Shown here piece after piece: positions 7,016 to 12,877 of a stretch of DNA of 12,920 nt. The stretch's first letter is position 1. Every line of letters starts with the position of its first letter. The notes below the pieces were generated by a model that saw only the letters and a list, made by a program, of their open reading frames with translations, ran no database searches and was not told where the DNA came from. The position numbers and the translations under genes were made by a program. This stretch comes from CAVAWX01 sp963614215 (lineage in GTDB: Bacteria; Actinomycetota; Coriobacteriia; Coriobacteriales; QAMH01). The DNA lies in assembly GCA_963614215.1 (NCBI GenBank), contig CAVECB010000037.1, forward strand, positions 1 through 12,920, in the 5' to 3' direction.

Positions 7016-7044
7016 ATTATTTGCCCTGTGCCGCGCTGTGTCAA
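7016..7044 (-). promoter_or_regulatory. cysK promoter, TTGACA-N17-AATAAT
   Basis: On the minus strand TTGACA (7039-7044) is a perfect -35 box and AATAAT (7016-7021) a good -10 box, with an ideal 17-base spacer. Transcription should begin near 7009, giving a leader of about 90 bases before cysK. This is the cleanest housekeeping-type promoter in the window. Confidence 0.8.
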
Positions 7045-7045
7045 G

Positions 7046-7074
7046 TAAATTCCTAGTATTTTGCTAGGAATTTA
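7046..7074. promoter_or_regulatory. 11+11 bp inverted repeat next to the cysK -35 box (putative operator)
   Basis: TAAATTCCTAG (7046-7056) and CTAGGAATTTA (7064-7074) are perfect complements around a 7-base AT-rich centre. The repeat lies one base upstream of the cysK -35 box and overlaps the fbp stop codon at 7064-7066. Its AT-rich, bilaterally symmetric form resembles operators of Rrf2-family regulators (CymR/IscR type) that control cysteine and Fe-S genes; that match is from memory and the regulator is not in the window. It could also act as a weak hairpin at the fbp 3' end, but no T-run follows. Confidence 0.6.
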
Positions 7075-8575
7075 AAGAAGGCAGTTCGCGCAGCTGCTCC
7101 CACAGGCCGCCGGAAAGCTCGCCTGCCTCCTCGTCGCCTGCAGCTCCCATGCCGTGCGCCGCGAGGAAAAGCTGCCCATGCGCGTCTTTTACCAGCGAAA
7201 GTCCCGCGACGCCCGTCTTGGAGCGGTAGGGCTTGGACATGCCGCCGTCGATGCAGATGAAGCGCCCGCCGCACCTGATGGGATCCTCGCCGCTTTTCAC
7301 CTTCACCGGCACGTGCCCGCACACGATGCGCGAGCGGTGCGCGTCCATGCCGAAGTCCTTGAAGATGCGCGCGAGCACCTCCACGTCGTCGCACAGGGTA
7401 TAGAAGGGGTTTTTCTCCTCCTTGCGCGCGGCCTTGTCGGCCACGTAGTACAGCTCGAACGTGGCCATCTTGGATTTGGCGAACAGCGGCGAGCCCGGTC
7501 CCAGCCACAGGTACCACAGCATGTCGAGGCCGCGGCGGCGCTCGTCAAAATCGCTTGCGGTGAAGGCGGCGCGCACCTGCGCGTCCACGGCGTCGAAGAG
7601 CGCACGGCCTTTGTAGCGCTGTCCGAACAGCTCGACTTCCTGCAGACGTCCGTCGGCACAAAGCGGCACGCAGGCATGAAAGAGCAGCAAATCGCCGCAA
7701 ATCTTGTAGAGGCTGCCGCGGTCGAGGAAGACGCGGATATGGCGTTGGAGCTTTTCGCAGCCGGTGAAAGCGGCTTGCAGCGCGTCGAGCACTTCTTGCT
7801 CGGCGGCGCTCAGGCGGCAGGGGTCGCTTGCGTCCACCGTGGGAAAGAGAGGGTCGAGCAGCTCGTGGACCTGGCCGTCGACCTCTACCGTACCGCTCTC
7901 AAAATCGACGCGCCCGAGCAGGTCGCGCTCTTGCAGGCCGAAGGAGGGATTGCGCGCAATCAGGGCGGATTCGACCTTGAACTGGATGATGGCCATAGCC
8001 TTTTGGATTTTCACGTGACGCGTCTGCTCGGCTTCAGAAAGCGCCGGCGAGCCCTTCAGCCCAAAGGCCGCGCAAGGGTCGTCGGCGTAGGCGCTGGCGG
8101 CGAACTTCGAGAGAGCGGACAGGTCGATGCCGTAGACGTCTTCGAGCACCGAGAGGTTGCCATAGCGCGCACATATGCGCACCACATGCGCGATGCAGCC
8201 CGGCTGGCCTGCCGCCGCGCCCATCCACACGATGTCGTGGTTGCCCCATTGGATGTCGGCATCCGGCGTGGTGGCGAGCATGTCCATGACCGCATCGGGC
8301 GCAGACCCTCGGTCGTAGACGTCACCCACGAAGTGCAGGGCGCCCAGCCCGCCGGGGCAGGCGCCGACGCTGTCCACGATATGCGAGGCCTGCTCGTATT
8401 CGCCGTGTATGTCCGACAAGAACAGCTCTGCCGGCCCTTCGAAAGGCGCCGCACTCCCCTTCACCATGCAATTCGAAGACGCCTGCGCGCGCATGGCCGC
8501 CGCGCCTGCCGCCGTCGCGTCTGCCGCCGTCGCGCCTGCCGTCGTCTTCACCACCGTGTCGTGCGCCGTGCCCAT
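7064..8575 (-). CDS. fbp: Class III fructose-1,6-bisphosphatase, shortened form
   Basis: A cytosolic metallophosphatase hydrolysing fructose-1,6-bisphosphate to fructose-6-phosphate in gluconeogenesis. Class III signatures: LSDIHGEYE (residues 53-61), GDVYDRG (84-90), IQWGNHD (108-114), ICARYGNL, EDVYGIDLS, MLWYLWLGPGSPLF, CGHVPVKVKSGEDPI and ICIDGGMSKPY. At 503 residues it is much shorter than the Bacillus enzyme (about 670): HGE and GDVYD lie only about 28 residues apart, so the long helical segment usually between them is gone, as are most of the usual residues before HGE and the C-terminal tail. The predicted metal ligands remain. ATG 8575 is chosen for GGGAGG nine bases upstream; ATG 8593 lacks a ribosome site. 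The first 30 residues are Ala/Thr-rich from a DNA repeat. Monocistronic or weakly linked to cysK; divergent from argC. Confidence 0.92.
   Translation of the reverse strand: MGTAHDTVVKTTAGATAADATAAGAAAMRAQASSNCMVKGSAAPFEGPAELFLSDIHGEYEQASHIVDSVGACPGGLGALHFVGDVYDRGSAPDAVMDMLATTPDADIQWGNHDIVWMGAAAGQPGCIAHVVRICARYGNLSVLEDVYGIDLSALSKFAASAYADDPCAAFGLKGSPALSEAEQTRHVKIQKAMAIIQFKVESALIARNPSFGLQERDLLGRVDFESGTVEVDGQVHELLDPLFPTVDASDPCRLSAAEQEVLDALQAAFTGCEKLQRHIRVFLDRGSLYKICGDLLLFHACVPLCADGRLQEVELFGQRYKGRALFDAVDAQVRAAFTASDFDERRRGLDMLWYLWLGPGSPLFAKSKMATFELYYVADKAARKEEKNPFYTLCDDVEVLARIFKDFGMDAHRSRIVCGHVPVKVKSGEDPIRCGGRFICIDGGMSKPYRSKTGVAGLSLVKDAHGQLFLAAHGMGAAGDEEAGELSGGLWEQLRELPSLNS
8506..8546. repeat. 15-bp tandem repeat inside the fbp N-terminus
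   Basis: A 15-base unit, CTGCCGCCGTCGCGT/C, occurs twice in tandem (8506-8520, 8521-8535) and partly a third time. It encodes an Ala/Thr/Asp-rich five-residue repeat (residues about 11-27) before the catalytic domain. Copy changes would add or remove five residues without a frameshift. Confidence 0.7.
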
Positions 8576-8769
8576 AGGTCTTGCGCCTCCCATCGAACGT
8601 GCGTCTTGCGATATCGCCCCATTCTAGCGAAGCGATACGCCGTATACTCGTGGCCTGCCGCTTTCGCGGGCTGAAAAACGAGTGCGGATGCGGTTCGCGA
8701 AACGAGAAAACGGGCGCGCATGCGGCTCACAAAACGGAAAACAGGCGCGCGGGCACGGAAAGGATGCGC
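8576..8769. promoter_or_regulatory. Divergent promoter region between fbp and argC
   Basis: The region has a possible -10 box for each direction: TAGAAT on the minus strand (8621-8626) for fbp, and TATACT on the plus strand (8643-8648) for argC. Neither has a convincing -35 box at 16-18 bases. A short dyad ATACG-C-CGTAT (8635-8645) lies between and overlaps the argC -10 box. I see no match to the ARG box of E. coli-type ArgR. Downstream, 8690-8760 is low-complexity CGCG/AAACG-rich leader. Confidence 0.45.
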
Positions 8770-9708
8770 ATGGGCAAGCCGAAAATCTACATAGACGGCC
8801 AAAGCGGAACGACCGGCCTGCAGATAGTGGAGCGCATCGAGGCGCGCGACGATCTGGAGCTGCTGCGCATCGACGAGGATAAGCGCCACGACGCAGTGCT
8901 GCGTCGCGAACTGATTGCAGCCGCCGACCTCGTCTTTTTGTGCCTGCCCGACGAAGCCGCGCGCGAGGCCGTGCAGCTGGCAAAAGGCACCGACACCCGC
9001 ATCATCGACGCCTCGACGGCGCACCGCACCTCGCCGGGGTGGGTCTACGGCTTTCCCGAGCTTGGGGAAGGGCAACGTGCGCGCATCGCCGCCGCGTCGC
9101 GCATCGCCAACCCTGGGTGCCACGCGACGGGCTTTATCGCCTGCGTCGCGCCGCTTGTGGCCTGCGGACTGCTGCCGGCCGACTACCCCCTCTCCTGCTG
9201 CTCGCTCACGGGATATTCCGGCGGCGGCAAAAAGACGATCGCCGCCTACGAAGAGCCGGGGCGCAGCGAGGAGCTGTCGTGTCCGGGCATTTACGCGCGC
9301 GGCCTTGCCCACAAGCACCTGCCGGAGATGCAGCAAGTGTGCGGCCTTGCGCACGCGCCCGCCTTCCTGCCCGTGATCGACGACTACTTCGCCGGGATGG
9401 CGGTGAGCATCACCTTGCACAACCGCCTGCTGCCGGGTGCGCCCCATGCCCGCGACCTGCACGAGGCCCTGGCGCGGCACTACGAAGACGCGCGCTTTAT
9501 AGAGGTCGCGCCTTTCACCGACGAGCCACCCACGCTGTATGCCGGCGAGCTGGCGGGCACAAACCGCCTGCGCATCGAGGTAAGCGGGAACGCGGAGCGC
9601 AGCTGTCTTGTCGCCTTGCTCGACAACCTGGGCAAGGGGGCGTCGGGCGCGGCGGTGCAAAACATGAACATAGTGCTCGGCTTGCCGGAGGAAACGGGGC
9701 TAGAATAG
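8770..9708 (+). CDS. argC: N-acetyl-gamma-glutamyl-phosphate reductase, type 2
   Basis: Third enzyme of arginine biosynthesis: NADPH-dependent reduction of N-acetylglutamyl phosphate to the semialdehyde. The 312 residues match the short type-2 ArgC rather than the 340-residue type 1. The nucleotide-binding loop is near the N-terminus (IYIDGQSGTTGLQIVERI), followed by VFLCLPDEAAREAV and DASTAHRT. The catalytic Cys117 is in NPGCHATG, then SLTGYSGGGKK and AHKHLPEM. The C-terminus (QNMNIVLGLPEETGL) is also family-typical. ATG 8770 is favoured because GGAAAGG lies six bases upstream; ATG 8764 is two codons earlier but abuts the ribosome site. argJ, argB and argD, often beside argC, are absent here, so arginine genes are probably scattered in this genome. 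Downstream is an unrelated deacetylase after 146 bp. Confidence 0.95.
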   Translation: MGKPKIYIDGQSGTTGLQIVERIEARDDLELLRIDEDKRHDAVLRRELIAAADLVFLCLPDEAAREAVQLAKGTDTRIIDASTAHRTSPGWVYGFPELGEGQRARIAAASRIANPGCHATGFIACVAPLVACGLLPADYPLSCCSLTGYSGGGKKTIAAYEEPGRSEELSCPGIYARGLAHKHLPEMQQVCGLAHAPAFLPVIDDYFAGMAVSITLHNRLLPGAPHARDLHEALARHYEDARFIEVAPFTDEPPTLYAGELAGTNRLRIEVSGNAERSCLVALLDNLGKGASGAAVQNMNIVLGLPEETGLE

Positions 9709-9854
9709 GCGCTCGGCAAAACCGCGCGAGGCCCGCCGACAAGAGACGCGGGCGATGCGGTGCGGACGCAAGACGCGCGGGCAACGTGGACGACGAGGGA
9801 CATGCGGCCTTCGGCTGTCCGCGCCATGTTGGAAGAGGGAGTGCGCAAAGCGCC

Positions 9855-10850
9855 ATGGCAGGCAAACGCAAAGACGAAAAACAGCAAAGCTACCGCTACA
9901 CGACGAGCTACCACGACGTGCGGCTCGAGGAACAAAAAGCGGCGAACAAGGGTCTGCGGCGCATCCTGGTCGTGCTCATCGTCGTCTTGTTCGCGTTTCT
10001 CGCGGTCAGCATATGCATCGCGTTTGCCATGGGCTCCGGCTCGGGCGGCGGCATGCAAAGCGGCGCGGGCACGCAGACGCAAACAAGCGACGTTCAAAAC
10101 AGCGCGGGAAACGAGGGCGAAAACGGCGCGAACGCGGGGCAAAACGCGGCGGCCACGAACACGAATGCAAGCGGCGAGGACAAGCGCACGGCCACTTCCA
10201 CCAGCGACAACCGCACCAAGCCAGGCCGCAAGGTGTGCTATCTGACCTTTGATGATGGCCCGTCGGAAAACACTCACAAAATACTGGAGATACTCGAGAA
10301 GTACGACGTGAAGGCCACGTGGTTTGTCATCGGCACGAGCGGGCACCTCGACTACGTGAAAGACATATGGGCGGCCGGCCACCAAATCGGCCTGCACACC
10401 TGGGATCACGACTACGGCACGGTCTATGCCTCGGATGCGGCCTTTTGGAACTCCATCGAGAAAATCGGCGATGCCGTGGCTGCAGAAACCGGGTCCAAAC
10501 CGACGCTCATACGCTTTCCCGGCGGCAGCGTGAACGACTACAACCGCAGCCTCTACCAGCAGCTATGCACCGAAGCAGGCGAAAAGGGCTACCACTACTT
10601 CGACTGGAACACGTCAAGCGGGGATGCCTCGCCGCAGGGGCTTTCGGCCGACGAGATATACAACAACGTCACAACAGATGCCTCCGACAACAACTCAAGC
10701 TGCGTACTCATGCACGACACCGAGGCCAAGGGCACCACCGTCGAGGCCCTGCCGCGCATGATCGAGTGGTTCAAGGCCAACGGCTACGAGTTCGACGTAC
10801 TGCAAGCCGACTCCTTCGGCTACCACTTCTGGCCGGTCGACGTCGGCTAG
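9855..10850 (+). CDS. Membrane-anchored polysaccharide deacetylase (NodB-type, PgdA-like)
   Basis: An extracytoplasmic metal-dependent deacetylase of 331 residues, probably removing N-acetyl groups from peptidoglycan or another cell-wall glycan. Residues 1-36 are charged and cytoplasmic, 37-58 form one transmembrane helix, and 59 to about 122 are a Gly/Asn/Ala/Thr-rich linker. The NodB domain runs from about 125 to the end. Its motifs are present: TFDDGP (Asp133, Asp134), His181-X3-His185 in LHTWDHD, RFPGGS (220-225), DWNTSSGD, and LMHD (His287-Asp288). These supply the base, metal ligands and oxyanion residues known for the family. ATG 9855 is the only sensible in-frame start before the TM helix; GGGAG lies 13 bases upstream, a little far. 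Substrate is inferred from family. An intrinsic terminator follows. Confidence 0.92.
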   Translation: MAGKRKDEKQQSYRYTTSYHDVRLEEQKAANKGLRRILVVLIVVLFAFLAVSICIAFAMGSGSGGGMQSGAGTQTQTSDVQNSAGNEGENGANAGQNAAATNTNASGEDKRTATSTSDNRTKPGRKVCYLTFDDGPSENTHKILEILEKYDVKATWFVIGTSGHLDYVKDIWAAGHQIGLHTWDHDYGTVYASDAAFWNSIEKIGDAVAAETGSKPTLIRFPGGSVNDYNRSLYQQLCTEAGEKGYHYFDWNTSSGDASPQGLSADEIYNNVTTDASDNNSSCVLMHDTEAKGTTVEALPRMIEWFKANGYEFDVLQADSFGYHFWPVDVG

Positions 10851-10891
10851 CCTGCGAAAGGGCATTTCAGCACAGCACGTTTCATCCCTGC

Positions 10892-10915
10892 GCACCGGAC
10901 GCATCCGGTGCTTTT
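10892..10915 (+). terminator. Intrinsic terminator after the deacetylase
   Basis: GCACCGGA and TCCGGTGC form a perfect 8-bp stem with a CGCA loop, followed directly by TTTT. It sits 41 bases past the deacetylase stop codon and closes the plus-strand argC-deacetylase group. Confidence 0.9.
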
Positions 10916-11269
10916 AATGCTGCGCCGACGTCATCTTGCCTATAGCGTCGTTTGCAGAGCGTCAGTCCCTGCAAGTGAAAACGGGATTAGACAAGCAGCG
11001 CTGAACAGCGTGTCCTCATTCAAGGCGGGCGCAAAAAAGCGTCCGTGCAACAAGCGGCCCCGGAGACGACATGTCCGCCTCCGGGGCCGCGACCGCTTTC
11101 AAAGCCGCAATCGCTTCTAACTCACCACTCTTCATCGATGGGCCTCGCATACGCATCGACCGACGTTGGCACCGAATCGTCCTGCACCGGCAAAGCCCCT
11201 TCTCGCATGTCGCATGTCCCTTTCAGGCAGTCTGCAAAATGGCAAATTTTAAACAACTCACCAATAGTG
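10916..11269. other. Intergenic stretch without a recognisable gene
   Basis: About 350 bases between the terminator and the first toxin-antitoxin promoter. Open frames of 70-79 residues cross it on the plus strand, but they resemble no family I know, overlap one another and have no clear ribosome sites. The only strong structure is the 12-bp-armed hairpin at 11054-11090. Composition falls toward AT near 11230-11290. No tRNA T-loop (GGTTCGAATCC type) is present. Confidence 0.5.
11054..11090. terminator. Strong hairpin with perfect 12-bp arms (terminator-like, direction unclear)
   Basis: GCGGCCCCGGAG (11054-11065) and CTCCGGGGCCGC (11079-11090) are exact complements around a 13-base loop. On the plus strand only GACCGCTTTC follows, not a clean T-run. 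On the minus strand TTGTTG follows at once, with a TTTTTT tract about 16 bases farther on. AAGCGG before and CCGCTT after can extend or compete with the stem. It has no neighbouring gene to terminate within 150 bases except across the previous terminator, so it may belong to a small RNA or a lost gene. Confidence 0.45.
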
Positions 11270-11287
11270 TTGCTATACTGCTAGCAA
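11270..11287 (+). promoter_or_regulatory. Promoter/operator of the DinJ-PIN module: TTGCTA-N6-TAGCAA over the -10 box
   Basis: A perfect 6+6 inverted repeat with a 6-base spacer contains the -10 box TATACT at 11274-11279. No good -35 box is seen. Transcription would begin near 11286, leaving a short leader before the ATG at 11304. Type II antitoxins with a ribbon-helix-helix fold usually repress their own promoter from such palindromes, so autoregulation by the downstream antitoxin is expected (inference). Confidence 0.65.
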
Positions 11288-11303
11288 GAAAGTGGTGAAA
11301 GCA

Positions 11304-11642
11304 ATGGCATCGACGGCACAGCTCAACGTTCGGCTAGATCAATCGCTCAAGCAAAGCGGCGATGCCGTTTTGGCTCGTCACGGCATCAGCCCCAGCGAGG
11401 CAGTGCGGGGGCTTTGGCATTTCATGGCCGCCAACCAACAACTACCCGCGATTCTCGACAAGCGAGGCGCCCTCCGCGAGAAGACAATGGTGCCGGCGGC
11501 GGGACTTGCACTCGAAGTCGCAAAACGGGAATGCGGGTTCGTGGAACATCCCGATGAAAAATGGAAGGCGATGGCGCAAAGCGAACGCGAAGATTGGCTT
11601 GCCGACGAAATGATTGCGGAGCTTAAGGCCTCATGCCGATAG
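11304..11642 (+). CDS. RelB/DinJ-family antitoxin
   Basis: A 112-residue antitoxin. The N-terminal ribbon-helix-helix is visible as LNVRLDQSLKQSGDAVLARHG followed by ISPSEAVRGLWHFMAANQQLP, matching the DinJ pattern (N-x-R-x-D...LGLT-S-A...LPF). The rest, about residues 50-112, is charged and probably wraps the toxin. It is longer than E. coli DinJ (86 residues). ATG 11304 is preferred, with a weak GTGGTG ribosome site; a GTG at 11292 would add four residues but would sit almost at the transcription start. Its stop codon overlaps the start of the PIN toxin by 10 bases, the usual arrangement for translational coupling. DinJ proteins normally pair with RelE-fold YafQ toxins; here the partner is a PIN domain. 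Confidence 0.82.
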   Translation: MASTAQLNVRLDQSLKQSGDAVLARHGISPSEAVRGLWHFMAANQQLPAILDKRGALREKTMVPAAGLALEVAKRECGFVEHPDEKWKAMAQSEREDWLADEMIAELKASCR

Positions 11643-12103
11643 GACGCATCGATACTCTCTTGCTCGACACAAATGTCTGGCTCGACTATTTTTTGCGCGA
11701 AGGACCAAGCGTTGGGGCGATCGAGCGCATCGTCGCACTTGGATTTGAGGGGCGCTTTACCCTTGCATATGCGCCCACCAGTGCAAAAGACGTCTTTTTC
11801 ATCATCCCGCGTCGTCTGCGCTTGCGCAGCGACGATGTCAATGGAAGCGAAAGCTATCTGCCCGCCGCTTGGTCATGTGTGGGCTTCATGATGGAACACG
11901 CCGCAGCGGCTCCCCAAGCGCTTGGCGAATGCGAGCTTGCACGCATGATGCGCCGTAGCTTTCCCGATTTCGAGGACAATTTGATCGTCGCGGCGGCGCA
12001 AAGCGTGAAAGCGAGCTACGTCGTCACCAACGACAAGCGCATGCTCGCAGCGATGCCCGAATTCTGCATCACACCCGAACGCGCGATTGAACTCGCAGCG
12101 TAA
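11633..12103 (+). CDS. PIN-domain ribonuclease toxin (PIN_3/VapC-like)
   Basis: A 156-residue putative endoribonuclease toxin, expected to cut RNA when the antitoxin is lost. The PIN acidic residues are present: Asp12 in LLLDTNVWLDYF, Asp53 in PTSAKDVFFII, Asp112/Asp115 in FPDFEDNLIVAAAQ, and Asp134 in VVTNDKRM. The S-x-K-D form of the second acid and the DFED motif fit the PIN_3 subgroup rather than classic VapC (family assignment by eye). It begins inside the end of the DinJ-like gene (10-base overlap), so the two are translated together. It ends 26 bp from the convergent vapC-like gene. Base composition is lower in GC than the core genes, consistent with acquisition by transfer. The RNA target is unknown. 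Confidence 0.82.
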   Translation: MPIGRIDTLLLDTNVWLDYFLREGPSVGAIERIVALGFEGRFTLAYAPTSAKDVFFIIPRRLRLRSDDVNGSESYLPAAWSCVGFMMEHAAAAPQALGECELARMMRRSFPDFEDNLIVAAAQSVKASYVVTNDKRMLAAMPEFCITPERAIELAA

Positions 12104-12129
12104 AGCGTCGGAACACCTATTCGCAGCCC

Positions 12130-12501
12130 TCAAGACGTGCCCTTCATGGCGCGGAGTAGCTTCTTGTCGAACGTGAGAATCGCGCGCTTGTTGACGATAG
12201 ATTCCGCAAGCAAGACGCAGTCGACGAAATCTAGTTTCTTAGCGCCATACAACACAAGAGCCTCACGAGCGACTTTCTCCCGCTCGCACCACACCTCGTC
12301 CAAAAGGGCGCCGAGGACGCGGGCGACATCAGCGCGTGGCTTGCCGTAGAAACCTGTGAGGACATAGATGCACTCAGCAAGGACCTCAATGGTTAGCTCG
12401 GCATCGCCTGCATCTATCAGCTCGACGGCACAAGCCGCCTGCTCGGGAATATCGTGAATGAGATAGCGGCAGACCGCGTTCGCGTCAAGCAAGGTCTGCA
12501 T
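12130..12501 (-). CDS. VapC-like PIN-domain toxin
   Basis: A 123-residue PIN-domain protein, likely the endoribonuclease toxin of the second module. Acidic residues: Asp6 in LLDANAVCRYL, Glu43 in VLAECIYVL, Asp91/Asp94 in KLDFVDCVLLAE, and Asp112 in ILTFDKKL, the full PIN set in the right order. The length is normal for VapC. ATG 12501 lies inside the antitoxin gene, overlapping its last 17 bases, with GGTGAG about eight bases upstream. It is convergent with the first module's toxin, with no terminator visible in the 26-bp gap. Its sequence is clearly different from the neighbouring toxin, so this is not a local duplication. Confidence 0.86.
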   Translation of the reverse strand: MQTLLDANAVCRYLIHDIPEQAACAVELIDAGDAELTIEVLAECIYVLTGFYGKPRADVARVLGALLDEVWCEREKVAREALVLYGAKKLDFVDCVLLAESIVNKRAILTFDKKLLRAMKGTS

Positions 12502-12754
12502 GTTTTCTCACCGCCGCTTGCTCCCATGCCATCTTTTCCTGCTCGGGATCTGCAACAGAAGCCAAGTCCGAAAAAATCCCCATCAAACGCGCACCGCTCT
12601 TCGCCTGAGATGTGGGCGAGGTAAGCGTGGCGGCAACCTTGTTGTAGCGGGTGATACGATATGCGACGAGACCCGTCCCCACCTCGTCGAGCATCTCACT
12701 GAAATGGGCTTTCGCCCATGAGGCACTCACCTGCTTTTCCGCAATGGCCACCAT
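12485..12754 (-). CDS. Phd/YefM-like antitoxin
   Basis: An 89-residue antitoxin. The N-terminal part VSASWAKAHFSEMLDEVGTG and the following ITRYNKVAATLTS fit the Phd/YefM fold, in which residues near V-S-x-x-x-A-x-x-x-F-S-x-x-L begin the DNA-binding half and the strand pair with R-x-x-K follows. The C-terminal tail (EQEKMAWEQAAVRKHADL) is helical and charged, as expected for toxin neutralisation. ATG 12754 has AAGGGGGGG four bases upstream, a strong ribosome site built on a run of seven G. It overlaps the toxin gene by 17 bases. A well-formed promoter and a perfect 32-bp palindrome lie just upstream, fitting self-repression. Confidence 0.82.
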   Translation of the reverse strand: MVAIAEKQVSASWAKAHFSEMLDEVGTGLVAYRITRYNKVAATLTSPTSQAKSGARLMGIFSDLASVADPEQEKMAWEQAAVRKHADLA

Positions 12755-12790
12755 GATGCCCCCCCTTCAAATACGCGAACACTTGATGGG

Positions 12791-12819
12791 AGGATAGTTT
12801 AAACAGTGAAACAGGTCAA
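12791..12819 (-). promoter_or_regulatory. Promoter of the Phd-VapC module, TTGACC-N17-TATCCT
   Basis: On the minus strand TTGACC (12814-12819) and TATCCT (12791-12796) are separated by exactly 17 bases. Transcription should start about 30 bases before the antitoxin ATG at 12754. The -35 box lies inside the left half of the 32-bp palindrome. Confidence 0.75.
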
Positions 12820-12837
12820 CATGTTGACCTGTTTCAC
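12806..12837. promoter_or_regulatory. Perfect 32-bp palindrome, putative antitoxin operator
   Basis: GTGAAACAGGTCAACA (12806-12821) is followed directly by its exact reverse complement (12822-12837), with no spacer and no mismatch. It covers the -35 box of the Phd-VapC promoter. Phd-type antitoxins repress from palindromes at their own promoter, so this is the likely binding site (inference). No T-run follows, so it is not a terminator. Confidence 0.8.
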
Positions 12838-12851
12838 CAACTAGCAGCGCT

Positions 12852-12877
12852 CCGCGCCCCAAAAAGTGGGGACGCGG
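12852..12877. repeat. REP-like hairpin at the right edge
   Basis: CCGCGCCCC (12852-12860) pairs with GGGG-A-CGCGG (12868-12877), a 9-bp stem with one bulged A and the loop AAAAAGT. The form (C-block, A-rich loop, G-block with one bulge) recalls REP elements associated with Y1 (RAYT) transposases. Only one copy lies in the window, so repetition cannot be shown. Bases 12878-12920 hold nothing I can name. Confidence 0.35.

Noticed and set aside
7154..8674. 506-residue plus-strand open frame opposite fbp
   Set aside because: Shadow of fbp; the minus strand carries all class III FBPase motifs.
8548..9660. 370-residue minus-strand open frame opposite argC
   Set aside because: argC is unambiguous on the plus strand; this frame has no recognisable domain.
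8940..9854. N-terminal extension of the deacetylase frame
   Set aside because: It runs through argC in another frame; the deacetylase starts at 9855 with a normal cytoplasmic tail and TM helix.
11054..11090. tRNA gene
   Set aside because: The stem-loop has no acceptor stem, anticodon arm or T-loop sequence around it.
10908..11298. Small plus-strand proteins of 69-79 residues
   Set aside because: Overlapping frames without ribosome sites, composition bias or family resemblance.
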